Positions 35,216 to 46,772 of a DNA stretch of 64,000 nt are shown here, piece by piece. The translations under genes were made by a program, and so were the position numbers. Source of the DNA: Verrucomicrobiota bacterium (GTDB lineage Bacteria; Verrucomicrobiota; Verrucomicrobiia; Limisphaerales; UBA9464); assembly GCA_947454705.1 (NCBI GenBank), contig CANGKZ010000016.1, positions 37,817 through 101,816 of the forward strand. Direction: 5' to 3'. The notes under the pieces were generated by a model. It saw only the letters and a list, made by a program, of their open reading frames with translations. It made no database searches and was not told the origin of the DNA. Every line of letters starts with the position of its first letter. Position 1 is the first letter of the stretch.

Positions 35216-37135
35216 GTGAGTGAGGCCCACGCCAGCGATTCCGGGGCAACTTGGAAGCCGATGGCTCTCCGGGCGGCACTTTGCACCGGTGGGGCGCTTG
35301 CCGGCTGGTGGTTTCACGATCGGTCCACCCCCGCCACCGTGGCTGCCTACGCCGTGGCCTACGGATGCGGCGCGTGGGATCTGGCCGCGGTGGTGATCTC
35401 CGATCTGCGCGAACTCCGGTTCAACACCGAGTTCCTCATGCTCCTCGTCGCCATAGGCTCCGCAGGCTTGGGCGCGTGGGGCGAGGGGAGCCTGCTGTTG
35501 GTCCTGTTTTCATCCTCGCGCGCCATGGAGGTCTATGCGGCGGGACGCACCCGACGCGAGATCGATGCCCTGCTGAAGGGTGCACCAAAAACGGCACGTC
35601 GACTCGATTCCTCTCCCGACGGATCCACGGATCACGAGACCGAAGTCCCGGTCGATTCGCTCCAACCCGGTCAGCGCCTGCGTGTGACCGCCGGAGAGCA
35701 GGTGCCGGTGGACATCGAAGTGCTCCGCGGTCAAAGCGCGTGCGATGAATCCACGCTCACCGGGGAATCAGAACCCATCTCAAAAGCTCCGGGAGACACC
35801 GCCCTTGCCGGTACGTTGAATCTTTGGGGTGTGATCGAGGGACGCGTCCTCCGCGGCGCTGGCGACAGTGCGTTGCAGCGCATCATTCGACTCATCCACG
35901 AAGCCCAGCAGCAGAAGGCGCCCACGCAGCGTTTCACCGATCGATTCGGAACGCGCTACACCGCGGGGGTCATCGCCGCGTGCATCGCGGTTTTCTTTGT
36001 CGCGTGGCTGGGCTTGGGATCTCCGCCGTTTCTTTCCGGCCCGAATGGATCCAGCGCGCTGTACCGGGCGATGACGCTGCTCGTGGTCTTGTCGCCTTGC
36101 GCGCTGGTGCTGTCGGTACCGTCGGCGATTCTTTCCGCCATTGCCTGCGGGGCGCGTCACGGTGTGTTGTTCCGCGGCGGGGCCGCGGTGGAGCGGCTCG
36201 CGGACGTCCGCGTGGTCGCCATGGACAAGACCGGCACGCTCACCGAGGGCGCGCTGCGGGTGATCCAAATCGAAACCCTTGAGGGCGATGAGACCGCGAT
36301 TCTCTCCGCAGCGGGCGGTCTCGCGCGGCTGTCGAATCATCCCATTTCCCGCGCCATCGTGCGCGAAGCCACCCGACGCGGTGTGACCATGCAGGACCCC
36401 GGAGCCACCGAAACCGTCGCTGGGCAGGGCATCCGCTCCCGCACCGAACGCGGCGTGGTGGCCCTCGGCAACCGGCATTTGCTGCAGGAGATTCTTCCGG
36501 CCTCCACGTTCGCCGCGCTGCCTCCTCCGCCGGAGTCGATGAATGAAACCTGGCTGGTCGCGCCGGGAAGTCTCGGCCGACTTTTGTTGCGCGATCAGCT
36601 GCGTCCTGAGGCGCGGGGGTTGGTGGATCGACTCCGTTCCGCGGGATTAAAGACGGTTATGCTCACCGGCGACCGCTCCGGTCCTGCAGAGCGCATGGCG
36701 AAGGAGGCGGGCGTGGATGACGTTCGCAGCGGACTCAAGCCGGATGACAAGGTGTCGGCGGTTCAGCAGTTAAAGCAGGGCGGTGTGGCCGTGGCGATGA
36801 TCGGCGATGGCGTGAACGACGCGCCGGTGCTGGCGATGGCGGATGTCGGCGTGGCCATGGGAGCCCGCGGATCCGATGCCGCGCTGGAGCAGGCCGATGT
36901 GGTGTTGATGAACGACCGTCTGGAGCTCTTCCTGCACGCGCGCGACCTCAGCCTTCGGGCCCGGAGTGTGATGCGGCAAAATCTGGTGCTCTCCCTGGGC
37001 ACCATGGCCTGCATGGCGATCGCGACGCTGGTGTTTCCTGCGCTGCCGCTCTGGGTGGGCGTTGCAGCGCACGAGGGCAGCACCGTGGTGGTGGTGATGA
37101 ACAGCCTCCGCCTGTTGGTGTCACCCAAGTCTTGA
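35216..37135 (+). CDS. P1B-4-type heavy-metal-transporting ATPase
   Basis: 639 residues from GTG 35216. Motifs: 'CDESTLTGESEP' (actuator), SPC in the transmembrane metal site (Cys about 295), 'DKTGTLTEG' (phosphorylated Asp about 337), 'MIGDGVNDAPVLAMADVGVAMG' (hinge) and 'HEGSTVVVVMNSLRLL' in the last helices (His about 619). SPC combined with HEGS/T marks the P1B-4 subgroup (CoaT/CtpD-like; Co, Ni, Fe or Zn export) and not the CPC copper or zinc pumps. No N-terminal metal-binding domain is present, which is normal for this subgroup. It lies just after the PocR-AraC gene. Confidence 0.92.
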   Translation: MSEAHASDSGATWKPMALRAALCTGGALAGWWFHDRSTPATVAAYAVAYGCGAWDLAAVVISDLRELRFNTEFLMLLVAIGSAGLGAWGEGSLLLVLFSSSRAMEVYAAGRTRREIDALLKGAPKTARRLDSSPDGSTDHETEVPVDSLQPGQRLRVTAGEQVPVDIEVLRGQSACDESTLTGESEPISKAPGDTALAGTLNLWGVIEGRVLRGAGDSALQRIIRLIHEAQQQKAPTQRFTDRFGTRYTAGVIAACIAVFFVAWLGLGSPPFLSGPNGSSALYRAMTLLVVLSPCALVLSVPSAILSAIACGARHGVLFRGGAAVERLADVRVVAMDKTGTLTEGALRVIQIETLEGDETAILSAAGGLARLSNHPISRAIVREATRRGVTMQDPGATETVAGQGIRSRTERGVVALGNRHLLQEILPASTFAALPPPPESMNETWLVAPGSLGRLLLRDQLRPEARGLVDRLRSAGLKTVMLTGDRSGPAERMAKEAGVDDVRSGLKPDDKVSAVQQLKQGGVAVAMIGDGVNDAPVLAMADVGVAMGARGSDAALEQADVVLMNDRLELFLHARDLSLRARSVMRQNLVLSLGTMACMAIATLVFPALPLWVGVAAHEGSTVVVVMNSLRLLVSPKS

Positions 37136-37530
37136 ACCAAAAAGCGGCAGTTCGAACCGCAGATCGACGCAGATAAACGCTGATGGGCAGGGAGAAGGAG
37201 CAAGGGAAACGTCTCCGATTCATTCATCTGCTGGGTGAGTCACGAGCGGTCTTCACCTTCTGACACCCGGTTTCCAATCTCAAAACAACGGCGCTGTCGC
37301 TGGTCGTTTTTGGAGTTTCGGCGGCGCGCAGCGCCGCCCTACCGCCCCACGAAACGGAGGCGTTGCCACGCCGCGGGGCTGATTTCCCCTTCAACCCTTC
37401 AACTTTTTTAACCCTTCAACTGCCGTTTTTAGGTTGAACCGTTTTTGTCCGGTGACCGGTGCCAAGATCGGGCGTGTGTGCGCCAAGCCCCGTTTGGCGC
37501 CCGGGTCCGAGAGCCGTCACGGTCTGCCCC
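37136..37530. repeat. Second copy of the dispersed inverted-repeat family, in a 395-bp gene-free gap
   Basis: Left piece 37144-37174 (GCGGCAGTTCGAACCGCAG then AGATCGACGCAGAT); right piece 37411-37440 (CCCTTCAACTGCCGTTTTT then AGGTTGAACC), which is the inverted partner of the left piece. A GC-palindrome GGCGGCGCGCAGCGCCGCC lies at about 37321-37339. No gene seen. Confidence 0.65.
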
Positions 37531-37707
37531 GTGAACGGTACCACCAACAGCTCGATTTCCTCCGCCCTGCACTCCCACGCCGGGTCGTCTGAATCCAACG
37601 CACACGGTCCCACTCGCAATCCCCTCTGGCTCGGCATCTGGTTGCTGGCCGTGGGTGCCGGGATCATGACCTTCCTCCAGGTCGGTCTGGCGGCGATGTC
37701 CCACTGA
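37531..37707 (+). CDS. Small single-span membrane protein (58 aa)
   Basis: GTG 37531 to TGA 37707. A polar His/Ser-rich N-terminus is followed by 'NPLWLGIWLLAVGAGIMTFL', one transmembrane helix, and a short tail. No family is recognised. It precedes the His/Cys-rich gene by 27 bp, suggesting a two-gene unit downstream of the metal ATPase. Its small size keeps the call tentative. Confidence 0.5.
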   Translation: MNGTTNSSISSALHSHAGSSESNAHGPTRNPLWLGIWLLAVGAGIMTFLQVGLAAMSH

Positions 37708-37734
37708 TTTTCAGATCTTTTTCCAATCTCTCCC

Positions 37735-37956
37735 ATGCCTGCGAGCACCCAAGTCCACGCCGATCCTGCATCCACTGGTGCTTCCACGCGTCCCGAACGA
37801 GCGACCTCACTCCGCCTTGAGGAGGTGCATCCTCACGATGAGCACGAGCACTCGCATGCGCACGATGGTTCGAAACATTCCGAAGAATCCGGCTGCGGCA
37901 ATGGCTGTCGTTCCTGCCCCAATTGCGCCAGCAGAGCCGATCGCGCATCTCATTGA
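37735..37956 (+). CDS. His- and Cys-rich small protein, possible metal-binding peptide (73 aa)
   Basis: ATG 37735. Residues about 30-66 read 'EEVHPHDEHEHSHAHDG' and 'ESGCGNGCRSCPNCASRA': seven histidines and four cysteines in about 35 residues, including two CxxC-type pairs. There is no signal peptide. Composition and the neighbouring metal ATPase suggest a cytoplasmic metal buffer or chaperone. No homologue is recognised. Confidence 0.5.
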   Translation: MPASTQVHADPASTGASTRPERATSLRLEEVHPHDEHEHSHAHDGSKHSEESGCGNGCRSCPNCASRADRASH

Positions 37957-38348
37957 ACGTCAGTGAGATAAATACATCATTAGCTCCTCGAACCGTCCTC
38001 TTCACGCCGTCCAATTCCTGCATCGCATCCTCACGAAGATTGAATGAACGCTTGCGCGGGACCCGTTGCTTGTGATTTTTTTCACGAGTGTTTGCGGGTG
38101 CAGGTGTTCGTCGGAATTACGATTGGCATTCAGGTGCCGACTAATCCTGCCGATAACCGGACCGAAAACCTTGGGTCTGCGGCGAGTTTCGGGTTGTCAC
38201 ACCTCCCACCGCGACTCAGAAACGGCTGTACGAAGCAGTCGGGCTTATTTTGACAGGTGTGACGGGTGTTTTGGATTAGAAGAATGAACTAGCCGGGTCG
38301 GGTTCAACGCGGCCGCGTTGAGGCGATCGGGCGATGCAAAACCGAGCG
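37957..38348. other. Leader/promoter region of the alternative complex III operon
   Basis: 392 bp without a gene. Apart from the promoter candidate near 38250, nothing specific is seen; it has no dispersed-repeat copy, unlike neighbouring gaps. Confidence 0.45.
38250..38279 (+). promoter_or_regulatory. Possible promoter for actABCDEF
   Basis: A perfect TTGACA at 38250-38255 and a poor -10 (GATTAG, 38274-38279) with an 18-bp spacer, about 70 bp before the actA start. The -10 is weak, so an activator or another site is possible. Confidence 0.35.
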
Positions 38349-38980
38349 ATGTCCTTCATTTTCCCCAAATGGACCAACACGCTGCCACTCAAAGTGGCGG
38401 TGGGTGCTGTCCTGGTCGCGAACGCCGCCGGTGCGGGTGTCTGGTACTACCTGACGCCGAAGTACACGCGCGTTGGCTATACCCCGAAGCAGCCGATTGC
38501 TTTCTCCCACGCCATCCACTCCGACCAGCTCGGAATCGATTGCCGCTACTGTCATTCGGCCGTGGAGAAGTCCTGGTTCTCGAACATTCCGGCTTCGAGC
38601 ACCTGCATGAACTGCCACAGCCTGGTGCTGAAGGATGATCCGAAGCTGGCACTGGTCCGCGAGTCGTACCAGACCGGCAAGCCCATTCCCTGGGTTCAGG
38701 TCCACAAGGTTCCTGATTACGTCTATTTCAACCACTCCGTGCACGTGAATCGCGGCATCAGCTGCGTTCACTGTCATGGACAGATCAACCACATGGACGA
38801 AGTGCAGCACGCCAAGCCCCTGTCAATGGGCTTCTGCCTCGATTGCCACCGGGCTCCTGAGGAGAAGATCCGGCCGGTGGATCTCGTCACCCAGCTCGAC
38901 TGGCAGGGTGCCGTCAACGGCAAACAACTTGTGCACGATTGGAACGTGAAGCCCGGCCAGAGCTGCTCCACCTGCCACCG

Positions 38981-38984
<4 letters not shown>
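38349..38984 (+). CDS. actA: Alternative complex III subunit ActA (pentaheme cytochrome c)
   Basis: About 211 residues from ATG 38349 (ATG 38334 would add five). One N-terminal transmembrane helix ('LPLKVAVGAVLVANAAGAGVWYY') anchors a periplasmic domain with five CxxCH motifs: CRYCH, CMNCH, CVHCH, CLDCH and CSTCH. ActA passes electrons from the quinol-oxidising core toward ActE and the terminal acceptor. First gene of a tightly packed operon; its TGA overlaps the actB ATG. Confidence 0.95.
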
Positions 38985-42336
<3,352 letters not shown>

Positions 42337-42337
<1 letters not shown>

Positions 42338-43830
42338 TGGCTAAAGCCGCCGCCATTTCCGCCGCCGGAGCTCCGGCGAAGTCCGCGCACGACTCGCATG
42401 GGTCGCACGCGGCTCCACCCAAAATCGTGGTCGCCGATCCTCCCAAGGGTCTTGAGCGCGAACCGCTGGTGCTGAACGGCCGTTCCCTCGGCTGGATCAC
42501 CGATGCGATCGCCGGCATCTGCGAAGGTCAAATGCCCGTCTGGTGGTGGCCCGCGTTCATCGCGTCCGCCGGCCTCGCAGGCATGATGGCCGCCCTGGTG
42601 GCCTACCTCATCTCCACCGGCGTCGGTGTGTGGGGTCTGAACAATCCCGCCTTCTGGGCCTGGGACATCACCAACTTCGTGTTCTGGATCGGCATCGGCC
42701 ACGCCGGAACGCTCATCTCGGCGGTTCTCTTCCTGCTCCGGCAGAAGTGGCGTACGTCGATCAACCGCGCCGCCGAAGCGATGACGCTCTTCGCCGTGGC
42801 TTGCGCAGGCATCTTCCCCGTGGTTCACACCGGTCGTGTGTGGTTTGCCTTGATGCCCGGTTACTTGATCCCGGCTCCGAACGCCAACTACATCTGGCCG
42901 CAGTTCCGCTCGCCGCTCCTCTGGGACGTGTTCGCGGTCTCGACCTACGGAACCGTTTCGCTCCTGTTCTGGTACATCGGCCTGATTCCCGACCTCGCGA
43001 CCCTTCGCGATCGCGCCAAGAACAGGATCCGCGGATTCTTCTACGGTTTGTTCGCCCTCGGCTGGACCGGTTCGAACCGCCACTGGAGCAACTACGAGAA
43101 GGCCTACATGATCTTCGCCGGTTTGAGCACGCCGCTGGTGCTCTCCGTGCACTCGATCGTGTCCTTCGACTTTGCCGTGTCTCAGGTTCCGGGATGGCAC
43201 ACCACCATCTTCCCGCCGTACTTCGTCGCCGGCGCCATCTTCTCCGGGTTCGGCATGGTGCTCACCCTGTTGATCCCGCTCCGCACGCTCTTCAAGCTCG
43301 AGGACGTCATCACCACCCGTCACGTGGAACTCATGTGCAAGGTGATCCTCGCGACCGGATCCATCGTCGGCTACGCCTACGGCATGGAGTTCTTCATCGC
43401 CTGGTACGGCGGCAGCCCCTACGAACTCTACGCCTTCAAGAACCGCGCGTTCGGTCCGTACTGGTGGGCCTACTGGAGCATGATCACCTGCAATGTGATC
43501 AGCCCGCACCTCTTCTGGTTCAAGTGGTGCCGCAAGACCATGTGGTTCGTCTGGATCGTCTCCTGCGTCGTGAACGTGGGCATGTGGTTCGAACGTTTCG
43601 TCATCATCGTCACCTCGCTGCACCGCGATTACCTCCCGGCCAGCTGGGGTTACTTCACTCCGTCCTGGGTCGACGTCTTCACCTTCGTGGGAAGCTTCGG
43701 TCTGTTCATGACTCTGTTCCTGCTGTTCATCCGATTCCTGCCGGCGATCGCCATCTCTGAAGTCAAGGGCGTCACCCCGCAGGCGGACCCGCACCATCCC
43801 CTGGGTGGCGCGAAGGGAGGACATCACTGA
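42337..43830 (+). CDS. actC: Alternative complex III subunit ActC (NrfD/PsrC-like quinol-binding membrane subunit)
   Basis: 497 residues with about 10 transmembrane helices after a soluble His-rich N-terminus. The helices '[25 protein letters not shown]' and '[20 protein letters not shown]' carry the conserved His residues and 'FPVVHTGR' motif of ActC/NrfD-type proteins, where menaquinol is bound. The C-terminus is again His-rich. Starts at the overlapping TAATG and stops on ATGA with actD. Confidence 0.95.
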
Positions 43831-44363
43831 TGAGCGCATCCGCAAAACCTTACGGAATCCTGGCCCGCTACGACACCGCGGCCGACATCTTCGAGGCAGC
43901 CCTGAAGGTTCGGGATGCCGGGTATCGGAAATGGGACGTCTACACGCCCTTCCCGATCCACGGCATGGATGAAGCCATGGGCCTGGAGAAGTCCAAGGTG
44001 GGTTACTTCACCTTCGTGGGCGGCTTCACCGGCTTCACCACCGGCATGACCATGATCTGGTACATGAACAAGTTCGACTACGGTCTGGTGGTCGGCGGCA
44101 AGCCGCTGTTCACCCCGTTGTTCGCCTTCCCGGTGAGCTACGAACTGACCATTCTTCTCAGCGCCTTCGCGACGCTGGGAGGCATGCTGCTCCTGAACCG
44201 CCTTCCCAAGCTCTACAACCCGCTGTTCAGCAGCGAGATTTTCAAACGCGCCTCGAACGATCGATTCTTCATCTGCATCGAGGCCGCAGATCCGAAGTAT
44301 GCCGAGGCCCGCGCGCTGCTCGAGGCGTCGGGAGCATCGGCCATTGAACTCGTGGAGGACTGA
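43830..44363 (+). CDS. actD: Alternative complex III subunit ActD (DUF3341)
   Basis: 177 residues. 'GILARYDTAADIFEAALKVRDAGYRKWDVYTPFPIHGMDEAMG' is the DUF3341 signature. Two transmembrane helices (about 60-85 and 100-125) bracket a short loop, followed by a cytoplasmic ferredoxin-like tail. It has no cofactor and helps hold the membrane subunits together. ATGA overlaps on both sides. Confidence 0.94.
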   Translation: MSASAKPYGILARYDTAADIFEAALKVRDAGYRKWDVYTPFPIHGMDEAMGLEKSKVGYFTFVGGFTGFTTGMTMIWYMNKFDYGLVVGGKPLFTPLFAFPVSYELTILLSAFATLGGMLLLNRLPKLYNPLFSSEIFKRASNDRFFICIEAADPKYAEARALLEASGASAIELVED

Positions 44364-45001
44364 TGCGCTACTTTCTCACCCTCTTTATCCTCGCCGTGGT
44401 CGGCGCGGTGACCGTCCTCGGATTCCGGGGCGACAAGTCCCGCAAACCGCCCCGCATGGCGGAGATCTTCCCGGACCTCAACATCCAGCCGAAGCTCCGT
44501 CCGCAGACGGTCACCAAGTTCGGCGGATTCGCCGATGGTGCATCGTCCCGTCCGTTCCCCAGCGGCACCATTGCCCAATCAATCGGATTCAACAACAACA
44601 CCGCTTGGGAGGAAACTCCGTTGAACACAGGCCGCGACGCGAAGGGCTTCGTGGAAGTCAACCCTGTGCCCGTTACGGCTGACCTGCTCAAGCGCGGTCA
44701 GGAGCGGTTCAACATCTACTGCCAGCCGTGCCACGGCGCGCAGGGAGATGCCGCCGGCGGTATCGTGAAGAAGCTCGGGGCCTCCACGGTCGCGAACCTT
44801 CAGGACCAGCGCATCGTTCGCATGAACGACGGCGAACTCTTCAACACCATCAGCAACGGCAAGAGCACGATGATGGGCTACGCCGGCCAGGTGCCGGTAT
44901 CGGATCGGTGGGCCATCGTGGCCTACGTTCGCGCCCTCCAACTGAGCCGGCTGGGCTTCAAAGACGACGTGCCCGCGCCGGTTCTCGAAAAGCTGAAATA
45001 A
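44363..45001 (+). CDS. actE: Alternative complex III subunit ActE (monoheme cytochrome c)
   Basis: 212 residues with an N-terminal transmembrane or signal segment ('FLTLFILAVVGAVTVLGF'). One heme motif CQPCH (about 120-124), followed by 'MMGYAGQVPVSDRWAIVAYVRALQ' with a possible distal Met. ActE is the peripheral cytochrome that delivers electrons from ActA to the terminal oxidase or soluble carrier. Confidence 0.93.
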   Translation: MRYFLTLFILAVVGAVTVLGFRGDKSRKPPRMAEIFPDLNIQPKLRPQTVTKFGGFADGASSRPFPSGTIAQSIGFNNNTAWEETPLNTGRDAKGFVEVNPVPVTADLLKRGQERFNIYCQPCHGAQGDAAGGIVKKLGASTVANLQDQRIVRMNDGELFNTISNGKSTMMGYAGQVPVSDRWAIVAYVRALQLSRLGFKDDVPAPVLEKLK

Positions 45002-45013
45002 GGCATCAGCCCC

Positions 45014-46339
45014 ATGAACTTCTCCCCGCTTTTCAAACGAATCTTCGCGCTGCTGGCCTGTGTGGGTCTGGTGAGCTTTGGCGCCCTGCGCCTCGCCGCC
45101 GCCGATCACGCCGAACCTGCTGCCGCCGCCGCCCACGCCGCCGCACCGGCTCATGAAGCCGCCCACGCGGACCACGGTGATGCCGGTCATGATGCCCACG
45201 CTGCCGGTGGTCACGCCCACAAGCCCGCCATCGAAGTCACCTTCGTCAGCCAGTTCCTCTACAGCTACCTCACGGCTTACATGTTCTGCCTGAGCATTGT
45301 GGTGGGAGCCATGTTCCTGGTGATTCTCCATCACTTGTTCGACGCCTCCTGGAGCGTGCCGATCCGCCGCGTGAATGAGCAGATCGCGTGTTTGATGCCG
45401 GTCATGGGGCTCCTCTGCCTCCCGATTATCATTCTCGCCCCGCAGATCTATCCCTGGATGAACATTGATCCAGCCACGGATCACGCGCTCGATGTGAAGA
45501 AGGTTCTCTTCAACCGCACCTCGTTCACCGTCCTGTTGGTGGTGATCTTCGGTCTGTGGAGCTTCATGGCCCTGAATTTCCGCCGTTGGTCGGTGGCTCA
45601 GGACAAGGACGGCGCCGCCAAGTGGACGAGCAAAGCCCGCTTCCAAGCCGCTTGGGGTATCTTCGCTTTTGCCATCACGCTGACCCTCGTGGTCTTCCTG
45701 CTGATGAAATCGCTGATGCATCAGTTCTTCAGCACGATGTACGGTGTGTACTACTTCGCCGGCAGCGTCTGGACCACGCTGGCGACCGTTTACGGCATCG
45801 TCTTCTGGCTCAAGAGCCGCGAACTGAAGGGTGTGATCTACACCCACACGATGCACTTCATTGGAACGCTGTTCTTCGCGTTCACCGTCTTCTACGCCTA
45901 CATCCACTTCTCCCAGTACTTCCTGATCTGGAACGCTGCGATTCCCGAAGAAACCTTCTGGTACGTGAAGCGTGAGGTCGGCAGCTGGTGGCAGGTGGGC
46001 CTGCTGATCCTGTTCGGACACTTCTTCGTTCCGTTCCTGATCCTGCTCCGCATCGACACCAAGCTGAACCCGCTGGTCATGGGACCCATGATCCTCTGGG
46101 CCTGGTTGATGCACTACACCGACATGACCTTCAACGTCATGCCCGTGCTCTATCCCGAAGGCCTGCACGTGACGCTGCTCGATCCGATCTGCTGGGTCGC
46201 CCTCTCCGCCGTGCTCGCACTCGCGTTCTGGAAGAATTTCAAGTCGGCCGCGCCCTTCCCGCTGAAGGATCCCCGGTTGAAGGAGGCGTTGACGCACCAC
46301 GAGGTTCCCGCGCCCGGAGCCGCCGCCGCCCATCATTGA
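45014..46339 (+). CDS. actF: Alternative complex III subunit ActF (second NrfD-like membrane subunit)
   Basis: 441 residues, beginning 12 bp after actE. A signal-like helix is followed by an unusual Ala/His-rich linker (about 30-75), then about 10 transmembrane helices ('FLYSYLTAYMFCLSIVVGAMFLVILHHL', 'MPVMGLLCLPIIILAPQIYPW'). ActF is the paralogue of ActC but lacks the high-affinity quinone site. The His-rich linker (over ten His in 45 residues) may bind metal or simply be a spacer. Confidence 0.93.
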   Translation: MNFSPLFKRIFALLACVGLVSFGALRLAAADHAEPAAAAAHAAAPAHEAAHADHGDAGHDAHAAGGHAHKPAIEVTFVSQFLYSYLTAYMFCLSIVVGAMFLVILHHLFDASWSVPIRRVNEQIACLMPVMGLLCLPIIILAPQIYPWMNIDPATDHALDVKKVLFNRTSFTVLLVVIFGLWSFMALNFRRWSVAQDKDGAAKWTSKARFQAAWGIFAFAITLTLVVFLLMKSLMHQFFSTMYGVYYFAGSVWTTLATVYGIVFWLKSRELKGVIYTHTMHFIGTLFFAFTVFYAYIHFSQYFLIWNAAIPEETFWYVKREVGSWWQVGLLILFGHFFVPFLILLRIDTKLNPLVMGPMILWAWLMHYTDMTFNVMPVLYPEGLHVTLLDPICWVALSAVLALAFWKNFKSAAPFPLKDPRLKEALTHHEVPAPGAAAAHH

Positions 46340-46355
46340 ACCCATTATCACAGCC

Positions 46356-46718
46356 ATGAGCGATTCCTCCTGCTGTTCCTCTTCCTGGATGCGTGCCCTC
46401 GCCGCCGCGGTCGGTGTTGCCGGCACGGTGGCCGTCCTCGGCGGTCTCGGGTTCTACCTGTTCCGCTCCAATCAAGTCGCCCCGGTTGGCGCCGCCCGTG
46501 CCGCCGAACGCAGCAAGCTTCAGAAAGAGCTGCAGGGTTCCAACATTGAGACGCTTGGAAACTACGGAATCGTGAAGGCCGACAACGGCGTCTATCGCTT
46601 ACCGATCGCCCGCGCCCTCGAGGTGATGGCGACCGAGTGGAAAGACGGCAATGCCGCCGGACGCGCCAAGCTGATCCAGCGCCTCGATACGTCCGTCAAG
46701 CCGGTCACCTTCGAGTAA
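46356..46718 (+). CDS. Small membrane-anchored protein of the ACIII/cbb3-like operon
   Basis: 120 residues. N-terminal 'CCSSSWMRALAAAVGVAGTVAVLGGLGFYLF' is one anchoring helix. The periplasmic part contains 'LGNYGIVKADNGVYRLPIARALEVMATEW', a motif (YG-x-V...G...R-[LI]-P-I-x-R-A) that I have seen associated with respiratory and cytochrome assembly loci in other phyla, from memory. Function unknown. It lies 16 bp after actF and 54 bp before the CcoN-like gene, so it belongs to the same transcript. Confidence 0.7.
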   Translation: MSDSSCCSSSWMRALAAAVGVAGTVAVLGGLGFYLFRSNQVAPVGAARAAERSKLQKELQGSNIETLGNYGIVKADNGVYRLPIARALEVMATEWKDGNAAGRAKLIQRLDTSVKPVTFE

Positions 46719-46772
46719 CCGATTTCGATCTCCGACGCGACCCACCGACCGAAGTTGTCCAGAACGCCACGC

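Noticed and set aside
36089..36100. Damaged metal site (SPC instead of CPC) in the P1B ATPase
   Set aside because: SPC together with HEGS is the normal signature of the P1B-4 subgroup.
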